Source: Adiantum capillus-veneris
Taxonomy: Eukaryota > Streptophyta > Polypodiopsida > Polypodiales > Pteridaceae
Length of the DNA stretch: 64,000 bases
Direction: 5' to 3'
Assembly (NCBI GenBank): GCA_014529385.2
Contig: CM043963.1
Location: 64,409,469-64,473,468, forward strand
Every line of letters begins with the position of its first letter. The first letter of the stretch is position 1. A program made the position numbers and the translations under genes. The notes under the pieces were generated by a model. That model made no database searches, was not told where the DNA came from, and saw only the letters and a list, made by a program, of their open reading frames with translations. Below are positions 12,665-23,384 of this stretch, one piece after another.

Positions 12665-13597
12665 GCTTTGGCTAAAGGGTAGTTAAGGCTTGTTTTAGTG
12701 AGTCAAAAGTCTAATGTGACAAAATCTTGGGATAAGAATCAAGGCCAGATGGAGGGTAATGACTGCATCACCACCACCGAGGAGGTGTATTACTCAGGAA
12801 CTCAACATCTAAGGCATAACCCAGGACACATTGAGATGAGAACATCTCCATGTGAAGGGCTAGCATTGCATACATCTTTGACTGCTTTGTCCTACAATTT
12901 CTCTCTTATAGCCGCATCCATGTTGTTTCCAAGTCTCTCAACTAAGTAAGGCCTTGAATAATGAGCTTGCTCTTCTCATCGGACATGAATTTCTGCCATT
13001 TGTCTTGAAAAAGGTTGATGCAAAACCCAAGACCCAAAAACGTTTTGAATTCATAATTTGCAAAGCATGAAAAGGCCACTCAAGAGCAGTATCTTCTAGA
13101 GAAATCAGAGTAAATGCGGTGGTGTACCAAGGCGATATGTCGTGCTTGGTCTCAAGCGTCGACTCATTTTCCATTGAATGTGTGAATGTCTCATGTAGGA
13201 AGGCTCTAACTCTCTTGAAAATTTGAAACTAAAGTTTGAAAAAGTAGCGTGAACAAACATTGCAGAATTTATTTCCATTAAAATGAGCAAGGGAAGTGCA
13301 AAAAACAAGAGCAATGAAGTCTTTCAATGCTCATGAAAAGAACCACTCTTTGGGACAAGAACAACACATAAGTGGGGACCAATGAAAGTCCAACAGATGA
13401 ATCTTATCACCATTAACCTGTGTAGCTAAATGGTAGTAAGATGCAATCACCTTTCAACCAAGCTTTGGCTAAAGGGTAGTATAAATCTTGTTATGGCGAG
13501 CCAAAAGTCTAATATGACAAAATCTTGGGATGAGAATCGAGGCCAGATGGAGGGTAATGGCTGCATCACCACCACCGAGGAGGTATATTACTCAGGT
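12665..13597. repeat. pair of ~135-bp direct repeats
   Basis: 12665-12800 and 13461-13597 share about 90% by eye, from GCTTTGGCTAAAGGGTAGT to GAGGAGGT(G/A)TATTACTCAGG. They are 796 bp apart and flank a segment with no recognised gene. The giant element inserted 54 bp after the second copy. Confidence 0.8.
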
Positions 13598-13651
13598 GTC
13601 CAATAACTTGATGGACAGTATGGCAGAAAAATCATAAAATTTCTTCCACAG

Positions 13652-14579
13652 TGTTAGGGCGGTTACGCCGCTAGCGAAAGCTAAATAGCGAGAACTCAAC
13701 CAACAACAGAATTTGTCAGACGAGGACGGAGCTTGACCCGCAGGCGCATGGAAACAACTAGGTGGGTGTCAAATCACCTACTCGACCTTCTAATGACAAT
13801 CATTACTAAGGAAATCAAATCTAAGTTCTAAAATACGCAAGTGACTGAAATCCGTACTACGAACGAATGCTATACAAAACATGATCAAGAATCATTGAAT
13901 TGATCTCAAACTCAAGGGGAAGTCTATACACTAGGTAAGAACAACACCCTAAAGACTTGAACTGCAAAATCAACCTATAACCACTCCGTGAGGTAAACGC
14001 GTATGAAGATAGGCCGAAAAATACAGGTGATCGAAACTTGACCCCGATGGTACTAATGTGTAGCTCTACTCATTGTGGTTCTATAGATATGCTGCACGCT
14101 CCATTCCGACACACGAGCTGGAAGAAAACTCACACCGAAGCTCGTAGGAACTTACCACACATAGAAGCCGATAGCGCGCACTCTTGGTATCTGTGCGTAG
14201 CTCTCGCCGTTGCTAACACAATGGCGGTGTCGCTTCTCCAATGGCGGCTCCGTAACTCACATAGCAAGTAGATAAGACTCTCTCTCTCTCTGAGACACAG
14301 TCACGGCGCTCAAAAACTCACTTTGATTAATAATCTGAATGCCTAGGTTACAAAAACTTTGGCTTATATACCTCAGCCTTGGAGGTGAGAACATCTCTAA
14401 CTAATTACATCAGCAAGTGAAATTACTTCGGGATTACAAGCTGGAAACTCAATTGAGTCCCGTTACTTAATGAATGGCTCAAATCAAAATTAATGTCGGA
14501 AAGACATTTATTACAATCAATGGTTACAAAATGATGAGTGTGAGCAAAAATGTGGGAGTGATCCTCTGCTGGCTCAACA
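13652..14579 (-). repeat. 3' LTR of giant element
   Basis: 928 bp in + coordinates, starting TGTTAGGGCGG and ending GGCTCAACA, so TG..CA ends are kept. Aligns end to end with 39259-40188, with a 2-nt indel near 14018 and about 30 substitutions in all. In element sense it begins TGTTGAGCC, right after the polypurine tract. Confidence 0.97.
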
Positions 14580-14591
14580 TTCCCCCCCTCC
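14580..14591 (-). promoter_or_regulatory. polypurine tract of giant element
   Basis: In element sense GGAGGGGGGGAA immediately before the 3' LTR; expected plus-strand DNA primer. The same tract occurs at 62249-62260 in the relative near the right end of the window. Confidence 0.9.
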
Positions 14592-14628
14592 ACGTTCATG
14601 TCGTCCCTGACATGACCTTTATGCTTGG

Positions 14629-17600
14629 TCAATAAAGTCCTGTCGTCTTGAGCATCTGCAAATGTGATTCGTATCGTAGGTTGCTGATGGTCAAGGTTGG
14701 GCCGAATATTTTGCTCTCGTGGGTGAAAAAGCCGGTGTAGAAAGCTTCTTCGAATGTTTGCATGTGGAAGCTAGGCAAAAACATAATCCTTTGGTATAGG
14801 AGGTGTAACACTTTTGGAGAAGGATGCAATGAAAGATCGTACATCATATTAGTCACCGTGTCGGCCGTCGATAGTAGACTCGAGGTCGTGGCTTTATCTG
14901 GTGCGAAAACTTCAATGCAAGCTAAGAGAGTCCTGCAGATTTTCTTGAGCATCTGACATGAAAGGTCAGGAGAGCCAGTAAAGAGCTTGATGGTGCCCGC
15001 TAGGGTTTTCACCATGTAGGCTTTACCTATTCTCTCTCCTGCCTTTGGTCCTGGCATCCTGGGATAATTAAGCCAATTTGACTTCTTTTCTGCAATCCTG
15101 CAATGCTCTTTCCAGTTTCTGACTCTTGGCACCGAATCTCCTTTGGTGCCTCCACCAAGTAGATGAGGTAGGCTGGGTATTTGCTCAGCCAACCTTTCCT
15201 CCATCTAGGTTGTGAATCTACTATCTTCTTTGATTGTTCCTCCTTTGTGATGTCGCCTTCGTAAAGAGCGACATACTGCTCCTCCTCTATTCTCTTTTTC
15301 GTCTTTAGCACTTCAAATTTCATCAAAGGGAAAGGCAGGCTGGGTTGTATCCACTGTTCATGGAGCACTTTTGTGTCTAGTCCCTGAAGTCTAATGGAGA
15401 TTAGGAGTCTCCTCTCCCATTCCATTTCCGCCTTGGCACTCTCCTCTAATGACTTTTCTATTTGGTCATGGAGCCTTTGTTATTCTTCTTCAGAGATTCT
15501 TGAATTCGAGGCCACCTCTTGAGCTGGGGCTGGATCTTCAATTGTGGTTGCCTCTCCAGTTTCTGGTAGCTCTATGGCTACTCCACCTGATTCTTCTTGT
15601 GGTGTCTCTGTCTCTCTTCTTTGTTGCTCTTGTAGATCTTGGAGTTGTTTGCGGAGGGCCTCATTCTCTGTCCGTAGTGTTTGATTTTCTAATGTGAGTC
15701 TCTCCTCTGCGGCCAATGATCCCTCCGCAATGTGCAACCTTTGCACTTGCTCTAATCTTAGCTCTCTTTGTAAGCTTCGGACCTGGTCTTCCAACACTGG
15801 TAAGATAGCTCCCTCTTGTTCGGTTCCTGCTCTGCTAGCTCTAGGGGTAGACCTGAGTCTAGTGATTGTTCTTTCTTCGAGCTCGACTCTTTCCCTTAGC
15901 TCAATGAGCTCATCCTTAGCCGCCTCCAACTCATCCTCTATCCGCTCCCTTGCTTCCTGTGCACTTGTTACTTCTCTTGAAGCCTCAGCTAGCTGGAGTA
16001 CCAAGCCGTCTCTCTCGTTTTCCGCGTCATAGAGTGATGTTTTATGACTTTTAGATTCAGTCATAGCATTCTCTAAATTTCTCTACAACTTTGCTTCCCT
16101 TTGTTTGGCTGTCTCAATCTTTACTTCCTTTGCCTTGGACCTTTCTTTTATCTTGTTGAGCAGTTCATGCACCATGTGCATGTCTTTTTCATCATCATCT
16201 GTCAACTCTAAAGCTCTTTCCGCCACCACCTCCACTGGCTTTGGCTCTTCTAGTACTTTCGGTTCGTCCAGTTTCTCTTCACTTTCTTTTTTACTCTTTG
16301 TCTTTTTCTCCGTCCCTCTCCGTTCATCTTGTTTTTGTAGGGTGATCCCATAAACTGCCTCAAGGGCCTCTTCTTCGGTGTATCCTATCTCTACCAGATC
16401 CTCATAATCATTTCTCTTTTGGTGAACTGGATCTATCTTCTTTTCTTTGGTCTCGGCTTCTGGCTTTTCCAAAACATCTGTGTCCACCTCTACTGTGGTC
16501 TCTTCCACAATTTTTTTCGTCTTCTTCGGGCTTGGTACATCAGTCATAGAGGGATGTTTGTCCTCAGCTTCCTTGGCTTTCCCCTTGTCGGCTTGCCCAT
16601 CTTTCTCTTGAGGCTTAGTAGACTCATCTACTTTCCTTTTCCCCTTGTCGTCTTTTTTCAGCTCAGCTTTTAATTGCTGTACCTCCTCTTCAGTGTATGG
16701 CTCGACAGGTTGCTGCTCCAAAATAGCCTCTGACTCCTCATAAGCTTTAATATATTGATCGTATTGATCAATATGTGGCCTGGCCGAGCTAGTTCCGACT
16801 TTAGTGGGGTCTGGCACCCACTTTTCTTCAAAGTCACCCTTTAGAGCTCTTTCCGCTCTAAACTGCTCCACTAATCTTTCCATCCTTGCCGCTTTCTGAC
16901 TTTTGGTTTGCTTGGGAGCAACCTTATTCTTTACTTTCTTCTTAAGTGGCTCGTCCACATCCTCTTCAGGTTCTGAAACTACTTCTAGTTTCCGGCATGC
17001 TCTTGTGGATGCCCTCTTGGGTACTTCGGGCTGTTCTTCCTCCTCGTCGGCTTCTCTAAGCCACTCATTCTGGGAGGGAGCCTTTGGCCACTGATCTCTA
17101 GCTCCAATAGCTTCATAAGCTATTCTTGTCAGAATTTCCGCTCCACCTATGTATTTTGGCTTCTCGTTGTGCATGGCAATTACTTGCTCGTGGATGTGTT
17201 GAGCGTAATTCACCTCTTTTGGCATATTGCTCTTTAATGCCCATGTGATGGTGGTCGCAATGGCATGGGGTGGTGTCGTATACTTTTGCGGTCATTTACT
17301 GCAAACATGAAGAAATTGGTTGTACAGTCGGCAAAGGGTTGCCGCTCTTGGGTCCACCATATCTCCATAGGTCGCATTCTGTTTCTTAGGCCCATAGACC
17401 TCTATGGTTTCTCTTCTTTCCCTGACCGAGCTCCCTTTGTTGTGCAGCTTCAATGCGTCTGCAATTAGCTGTGGAGTGATCTGTACTTCTACCCTCTCTC
17501 CATCCATGGCTATCAATGTGGCTTTTCCATCCTTCTGAATGGATGTTGCCAACTCGTACACTCTTCTTGTATCCACACCTGATGGTCTCGAGGTGAAGAA

Positions 17601-17882
17601 ACTGTGCAAGTCTGCCCTTTCCAGGTACCTGCTGATGTCTCCTGACCTGCTATAATCTACCAATTCCTGTGGGATCATCGGTACATCCACCGCTTGCCCT
17701 TGAGGATCTCTGAAAGTCCCCTGGTAGATCTTTATTCCCTCTTTCTCCAATACTGCTTCCTCCATCCAAGTTTTGGTTGGCTTGAGGGTTTTTGCTGGAA
17801 TGTCAAAGGGTTCCGCTTCTGCAATAGCATCATTGATTGTTGGTATTTTTCTCTTCGTTGCCGATGACTTGGTGGAATCCAT
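14629..17882 (-). pseudogene. accessory ORF of giant element (about 1,080 codons, decayed)
   Basis: Open segments 17882-17292, 17225-16083, 16064-15480 and 15425 to about 15204 lie in one frame, separated only by single stops at 17292 (TGA), 16083 (TAG) and 15480 (TAA). A frameshift near 15204 moves to the last segment, which ends at 14629, 50 bp before the LTR. Parts in order: a ~240-residue globular N-terminus, faintly like plant transposon-linked domains (weak); ~340 hydrophilic Glu/Lys-rich residues; a ~200-residue coiled coil rich in heptad Leu (near 15570-16050); and a C-terminal domain with MFLPS, FEEAFY and GFFT motifs. That last domain is recognisable in a diverged relative at about 62343-62640. 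The function is unknown; the position recalls the env-like ORF slot of Athila elements, but I see no signal peptide or membrane segment. Confidence 0.75.
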
Positions 17883-20551
17883 GGATCCTGTAACTCCAAT
17901 TTCAGAAGTTAGCGTCTTTTTAGTACTGAAAGCCGAAATGAAGCTTTTAACTATCCAAATGACTTGAAAATTGAAACATGAGCTATTCAGGGCCTAAGGA
18001 TGCAAGGTAGGTGAAAAAATATGCATAATGGGCTCAAAATCATGCTGGAGACATCATACGCGTATGATGTCTTTTGTGTCAAAATGACTTCATATTGGTT
18101 GTGCTTGTAGTTGATAGTGTATACATGATTATCATATGCTTGGATTTGAGTTTGGATTCCATTTGGTCAAGTTTTGGCCAATTTAGTCCAGTTCCGGCTC
18201 TTGGCAAAATTTTGAAAGGGAATTGGATTTTATGATCCAAATTGGATAAAACTTGGTGGTTCACTTTCAAATGGCATGTAGATCACTTCTGTTTGGTGGT
18301 TGAAGCTTTGAGGTGCCAAAATCACATAGTGAGACATCATACGCGTATGATGTCTTTTTCATCAATTTTGCATGGGATTAGTTCTGTGGATTCCCCATGT
18401 ACTAGTGAAGGACTGTTCCTACTCAAATCTTGGTTTGGACTTGAGTATGTTGGATTTGGGCCAAAAATAGGCTTTAGGTGAAGGATTTTCCCTCAATTGG
18501 GCTAATGGGGTGTCCTCTTGACCAAATGGTTCCAAATTTCATATGTAGCATGTATTAGATATATATAATGGATGTATGATGACAAATGAGCAGTTTTGGC
18601 TCTGTAAGTGCAAATAGACATCATACGCGTATGATGTCTTTTGTGTCAAAATGGTGCTTTTTGGTTCCAGATAGCTTGTAGATGTGTTTAACAACAATCC
18701 TACAAAGTTTCAATGAGTTATTTTGACAAAATTAGGACCAAAAATCAATTTTATGGCCTACTTTGCGTCTTTTTGGTTTTCCTTGGGTTTTCTAACTCCA
18801 ATTCTCATGATACTTGGTTCATAGGAAGTGATTAACATGTGGAATGAGGCTATGCACTCAAATGTTGAAATGGATGTGAAATTCATGTTGTGAGACATCA
18901 TACGCGTATGATGTCTTTTCTTGAAATGTTGGTCTTTTTGTGCAAAGAATGCTTTGTGCTAGTGCCCTAAGCCCTGCTAACTAGTTTTCAACTTAAAAAG
19001 TCACCAGTTTAGCTAAAAAGCCCTCTTATAGGAATTTCAGTCTCCGAAGTCGTCTTTTTGCCTTGGAGTTGAATTTCTTCAACTTTTCTTTTCGAGAGTT
19101 GCATTTCCAGCTCATTGGATATGTTGTGAAGCCATCTATTTGGTTGAACTTGACTTTGGCTCCCCGTTCTCCATCTTTCTCCATTTGGTTTCCCGAAAGC
19201 GTCTTTTTCACCATCGGTAAGTGAATCAGCTTTCTTTTGGGTTTTGCTTGCAAACATAAGTCATCAATAGTTACTTGAAGCTGCTTGTGAAGTTTCATTT
19301 CATTCGGTCGTCAATTTCAGCCGTTATGCCAAAATGACGCTTTGTGTGTCTGTCGTCGAATCGGTTGTTTTGACCCACTTTTGGTGGTCCAAACCTGGAG
19401 ATACTCCATGGTTGCATTGCCCTCGATGTTGTTAAGCTTCCTGAGAAGTTTTGTGTCGTTTCGACAACTTTTTTTCTGTTTGCCTCTTGCAGGCTCTGTT
19501 GACCTAGGGTTTTTCCAGTCATTCTTTCTCGAGCTTTGAGTGTTAGAAACCCATCTTCTATACTAGGGTAACCCACCTATAAGTTCTTGCAAGGTTTGGT
19601 TAGGCAGTTGTGCCACTACCTAGCATTCTACCGCATTCCCCGTCTGCTCTTGTTTCTTGGTTTTGCTCAGTTTTCGCGACAAAAGTTAATGATAAGCATC
19701 AAAAGCTTATGGCAACGAGTCTACCTCTCATGTCTGGTGTCCTCTGAGCTCTCGTAGCAGTCGTAGAAGGCTGTAGAAGGTTGGATGCTCCTGTGTGCTC
19801 TTTGCTCTCTCCAAGTGGGTAATAGTGCAAATGAGCCTGTAAGTGAAGTCAAAAATACTGAACTTTGGACTTCCTGGATCACTTGTTACCAAATTTGACA
19901 TGTGCTCCTATCTCGTTGTGAAATGCACTTTAGGATTTGAAATTTCTCAATTTGGACTCCGTTTGACCTTTTTCTAAGAAATCTGTCCACTTTGCCAAAA
20001 TTCTGTCATTTCGGGCTTTTCGTAACTTTTCCCGAATTGTACTCAATTTTTACCATGGGTTGCCCTTGTCATTAGGATCATCACCATCTATTCTTTTCTT
20101 TTTTCTGATCTCGTTTCACCTGCTTTTTTATTTTTCTTTTACTTTTATCAAGAAAATCATAAAAAATAAAGGAAAATAGCAAATTGAAGCCAAAAAATTC
20201 AAAACATACACAATAAATAGCTGGTAACCTTGTGTATATGAATATACACTTATTTGTGATTTTTGGACTTGGATTACCACTTTTTTCCACTTTTTAGCTC
20301 CAAAAACACTCTTATTAAGTGATATTTACACGTCTAGAGACCCAAATTCATCATTTGATCTCTTCTTGTTGCTAAAAAAGGTATATAAGGGCATAAATAT
20401 TATCAATATCCACAATCAAACATAAAAATTGCGAAATCATGTAAGACACTGCCCTTGTAATATAATTTTTGTTTTTGTCGCTTGTAGCTGCTTTGTAGCT
20501 CCTGTATACCTGTATACCTCCCCCCCTCCTAGTCTGAGTCCTCCTGGATGG
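17883..20551 (-). other. 2.7-kb spacer (second leader) upstream of accessory ORF
   Basis: Non-coding between the second retropepsin ORF and the accessory ORF. The part nearest the ORF (18049-18916) holds the palindrome array. Two short overlapping minus frames at 19026-19576 meet at an ATGA; they are basic and unrecognised, and could be exons or chance. A TTACAG just before the accessory ATG at 17882 could be a splice acceptor for a spliced mRNA; this is inference. Confidence 0.6.
18049..18916. repeat. palindrome array A: four 24-bp perfect inverted repeats, ~280 bp apart
   Basis: Perfect palindromes (AGACATCATACG then its reverse complement) at 18049-18072, 18332-18355, 18616-18639 and 18893-18916; start-to-start distances are 283, 284 and 277 bp. 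The sequence between them is only weakly repetitive: after copies 1 and 3 comes TTTGTGTCAAAATG, after copy 2 TTTTTCATCAATTTTG. The palindromes are therefore much better conserved than the ~280-bp units carrying them. As RNA each could fold as a 10-bp stem with a self-complementary CGCG loop. Confidence 0.95.
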
Positions 20552-21622
20552 CTATGAAGTGTCTGTGGGCGAAGCATTGTAGTTGTTTTGGTCATAAGTT
20601 CCCAATGCAATTGTAGAGCGATGATACAACAATCTTTCCAATAAAGCTGCTCTTTGTTTGATTGAAGGATTGGTGGTCGGGTGTTGGGTTGGTTTTGGCA
20701 CTTCGGTAGTAGAATCAATAGATGGATTCTTCTTTACCTGGTTGTTCTTTTTCACAATCCAAATCTGCTTCCGCTTCGCTTGTGCTTGCCACAAACTCTT
20801 TGCGACCCAAACCTGCTTTGTTCTTTGTGTTGATTTCCTCGCCTTGAAATACCTAGGAGTTTCCATGGATTGTACTGAAGGGAGTTCCTGTTTACAAATC
20901 CTTGGGATCCAAATTTGCTTGCTATAGCTTTGTGTCGTCATGAACTTCTTTGGAATCCAGATCTGTTTCACTGTCCTTGATTTTCTGGAATCACTCCATT
21001 GTCTGGTATTGAAGACTCTGTTTTCCACCTTTGTGTTCTCTGGCACAACCTTTTTTGGTCTCCATACCAACTTTGACTCCGTTTTTTCCCAAGGTTGAGC
21101 TGTTATATTATTGCTTGTCTTCCTTATCCAATGTTGAGAGTTCCTCGTCGAAGAGCAATCCAGTTGTATAGAAACTTTTGGTTGCCATTGCTTCTTATTT
21201 TTCTCTGGTTGTTGTTTACCTTTGTTCTTGGATTCTTCCTTTGGAGTTGGCTCTGCTCCTTTGGTGAACTTAACTGATTGACTTTCACCTTCGTATTTGA
21301 TAAGCACTGATTTAGAACTCCAGTCAATCATTGCATTGTATTGCTTCTGCCATGGTTGTCCTAGCAATAATGGATGTTGTGTAGCTTGGTCTTCAACCAC
21401 GTAAAACATATGAGGATACACATACTGGTTAATCTGTATATGTAAAACTGTGCATCCGACAGTTTTGATTGAATTCTCAGAGTAACTCTTTAACTCTTGC
21501 TTGGCAGTTTGTAATTTAGTGTCATTTGTCAATTGTCTATACAAACTGAGTGAAAGTAGGTTAGTTTGAGCTCCTGAATCCAATAGTGCTTGGCTTTGAT
21601 TTGGTTGGTTCCTACTTTGCAT
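20552..21622 (-). CDS. second retropepsin domain plus basic Trp-repeat tail
   Basis: A 356-codon frame overlapping the end of the integrase frame by 94 nt. Its N-terminus is an aspartic protease: catalytic ALLDSGAQTNLLS at residues 12-24, a flap region, then PLLLGQPWQKQYNAMIDW at about 83-100, the usual hydrophobic-G-hydrophobic end of a retropepsin. The preceding integrase frame ends with EEPIIECKVGTNQ, which looks like the first strand of this same protease, so an ancestral in-frame integrase-protease fusion broken by a frameshift near 21600 is likely. The tail (about 120-310) repeats a motif like KQIWIPK or KLVWRPK five or six times. A second retropepsin after integrase is unusual for Ty3/gypsy. 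Confidence 0.8.
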   Translation of the reverse strand: MQSRNQPNQSQALLDSGAQTNLLSLSLYRQLTNDTKLQTAKQELKSYSENSIKTVGCTVLHIQINQYVYPHMFYVVEDQATQHPLLLGQPWQKQYNAMIDWSSKSVLIKYEGESQSVKFTKGAEPTPKEESKNKGKQQPEKNKKQWQPKVSIQLDCSSTRNSQHWIRKTSNNITAQPWEKTESKLVWRPKKVVPENTKVENRVFNTRQWSDSRKSRTVKQIWIPKKFMTTQSYSKQIWIPRICKQELPSVQSMETPRYFKARKSTQRTKQVWVAKSLWQAQAKRKQIWIVKKNNQVKKNPSIDSTTEVPKPTQHPTTNPSIKQRAALLERLLYHRSTIALGTYDQNNYNASPTDTS

Positions 21623-22791
21623 TCAATGATGGGTTCTTCTTTGTCATTATCCATTTCTGTTATACTGACTGCGTTTATTCGTATTGCTCCTTCATTGCGC
21701 TGTTTCTGACGTAGTAGTCTTCTTTTCTCCATTCTTTCCTTCGCCTCGGCTTGCGCTTCCTCCACAATCTTTTTCTTTTTCTGGACACGCAGCTTTTCTT
21801 GATGTATTTTGAGAAGCATGTCTTGGGTTAGCGGCAAAAGATACTTTTTCACTCTGCATCCACTAATCCAATTGGGCATTTCTTCTCCGTCTAATGTAGC
21901 AAGCTTGACGGCTCCACTTGGTGATAGATCTTTAATCACCAGAGGTCCCATCCCTCGCTTTTTAAGCTTCTTAGCATGCTGTTTCAGAGTGTAAACTAGG
22001 ACATAGTCCCCAACCTTAAACTCTTTAGTCCGCACATGCTTATCAAAAAATTCCTTTTGTCGCCTTTTTTGAGCGTAGATAGAAGCTACTGCTTTTAGGC
22101 GAAGCTCGTCTAGCTTTTCCAGGTCATCTATTCTATCAGAAAGCTCGTGCCCTGTCCACTCTAGATCCTTAGCCACCCTTAAGGTTGAAATCAAGAATTC
22201 TATTGGTAAGATAGCATTTAGCCCAAAAACCATGTTATATGGGGTCGTTCCTATTGATGTTTTATATGCTACCCTATATGCCCATAATGTTGAATGCAAC
22301 TTCTGGTCCCAGTCAGTTCTCGACTCAGATACAATCTTCGTAAGGACCGTGCATATGGTTTTGTTTGTTGCTTCAGCTTGTCCGTTTGCTTGTGGATGAT
22401 ACGGGGCTGATTTCCTATGGATTACCATGAATTCATCTAGAAGAATCTCTATCACTTCATTTATAAAATGTGTGCCTCGATCACTCACAATTTCTATTGG
22501 CAATCCATATCGTACAAAGACGTATTCATATAGAAATTGTGCCGTGGTCCTGGCATCTGCTTTTTGAGTTGCCTTTGCTTCGACCCACTTTGTTAGATAG
22601 TCTGTAGCCACAACGATGTATTGTGCATGAGTCTTATATGTAGGAGGTGAAATGGGTCCGACATAATCAATCTCCCATTTTGCAAAAGCTCTTGCCCCCA
22701 TCATTGGTCTAAGTGTCATATCATCTCTTTTAAGTGGTACTTTGGTCCGCTGACAGTCATCACACCGTTTAACGTATTCCTCAGCGTCCAT
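21529..22791 (-). CDS. integrase core and C-terminal region of giant element
   Basis: Inserts the cDNA copy into the genome. From the left of the frame: CDDC zinc ligands at residues 10-13, first catalytic Asp at about 42 (KWEIDYVGP), second at about 104 (IVSDRGTHF), Glu at about 140 (HPQANGQAE). Thirty-five residues between the last two fit the D,D(35)E pattern. The C-terminal part has DYVLVYTLKQ and MGPLVIKDLSPSGA, as usual for the integrase C-terminal fold, followed by a charged linker. The His pair of the zinc domain lies upstream in another frame (about 22900), so one frameshift separates the two. All catalytic residues are present. Confidence 0.93.
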   Translation of the reverse strand: MDAEEYVKRCDDCQRTKVPLKRDDMTLRPMMGARAFAKWEIDYVGPISPPTYKTHAQYIVVATDYLTKWVEAKATQKADARTTAQFLYEYVFVRYGLPIEIVSDRGTHFINEVIEILLDEFMVIHRKSAPYHPQANGQAEATNKTICTVLTKIVSESRTDWDQKLHSTLWAYRVAYKTSIGTTPYNMVFGLNAILPIEFLISTLRVAKDLEWTGHELSDRIDDLEKLDELRLKAVASIYAQKRRQKEFFDKHVRTKEFKVGDYVLVYTLKQHAKKLKKRGMGPLVIKDLSPSGAVKLATLDGEEMPNWISGCRVKKYLLPLTQDMLLKIHQEKLRVQKKKKIVEEAQAEAKERMEKRRLLRQKQRNEGAIRINAVSITEMDNDKEEPIIECKVGTNQIKAKHYWIQELKLTYFHSVCIDN

Positions 22792-23384
22792 ATGTAATGT
22801 TGGCCACCATATTCCTTCGGCTAAGACAAGTTTTGCTGTCTTATCACCTGAGAAATGGCCTCCACCTACTCCTCCATGAGCTTGCTCAGGATTATCACAT
22901 ACTCAGACTCTGATGCGCAAATCCTAAGCTGGTTGTCTTTACCTCTCTTATAGAGTTGATCTCCTATTAAAGCGTAATCTCTAGCTTCTGTCTCTACAGA
23001 TTTCTGACGAGCTTTTGATGTTCCTTCTGGGAAAGTTCTATTTGTGAGATATTCAACAATATACTGACTCCATTCCGGAGCGATCATTATCTGATATAAT
23101 GTCGAATACTCTGCTGGCGGTTTTGATGAACATACAATACATACAGTGACATATTCATGTACGCTTTCTTTCATTCCTGGCAAATAGACTCCCAATTGTA
23201 ACAAATTCCTATATGTGTTCCTTCTTGAACAATGAAATGTACACTCCTGAACATGTGCTTCGCACAGATATGTATTATATTCCTCAGGATTGATGCATAG
23301 TCGTAAAACATGATCATTTCCCAATTGATACAACCTTCTTGCAACCAATTGAAGATTCTTGGATTGCTAAATAGCAATATGTTT
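22792..23384 (-). pseudogene. tandem pair of integrase-type H2C2 zinc domains
   Basis: The open part 22866-23348 carries one complete His-His-Cys-Cys domain (H32, H39, C70, C73 of that frame), followed by ~60 linker residues and the start of a second (DQLYKRGKDNQLRIC). The second continues after a frameshift near 22900 as QAHGGVGGGHFSGDK and finishes with CDDC in the integrase frame. The two domains align step for step: LYxxGxDxxLRxC, H-x6-H, then C-x2-C. Two TAG stops (23385 and near 23367) separate this part from RNase H in the same frame. Ordinary elements have one such domain. Confidence 0.75.

Larger units (their letters stand above)
12016..13646. other. target-site flank of the giant element with local repeats
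   Basis: No coding sequence that I can support. It holds a 17-bp tandem repeat (CTCAAGAGACCGCAC) near 12130-12165, the 27-bp tandem array and the pair of ~135-bp direct repeats listed separately. The text around 12640 (AAAACTATGCTTACAAAAC) recurs at 40225, beyond the giant element. Confidence 0.5.

Noticed and set aside
14038-14271. 77-codon frame found in both LTRs of the giant element (also 39647-39880)
   Set aside because: It is antisense to the element and repeated only because the LTRs are duplicates; no sign of coding constraint.
15449-16673. Plus-strand open frames of 82-112 codons rich in Leu/Ser/Phe
   Set aside because: They are antisense to the Glu/Lys-rich accessory ORF and coiled coil, which produces such frames by composition.
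18049-18916. Regularly spaced identical 24-bp repeats as a CRISPR array
   Set aside because: Spacers are about 260 bp and related to each other, the setting is a plant retroelement, and there are no cas genes.
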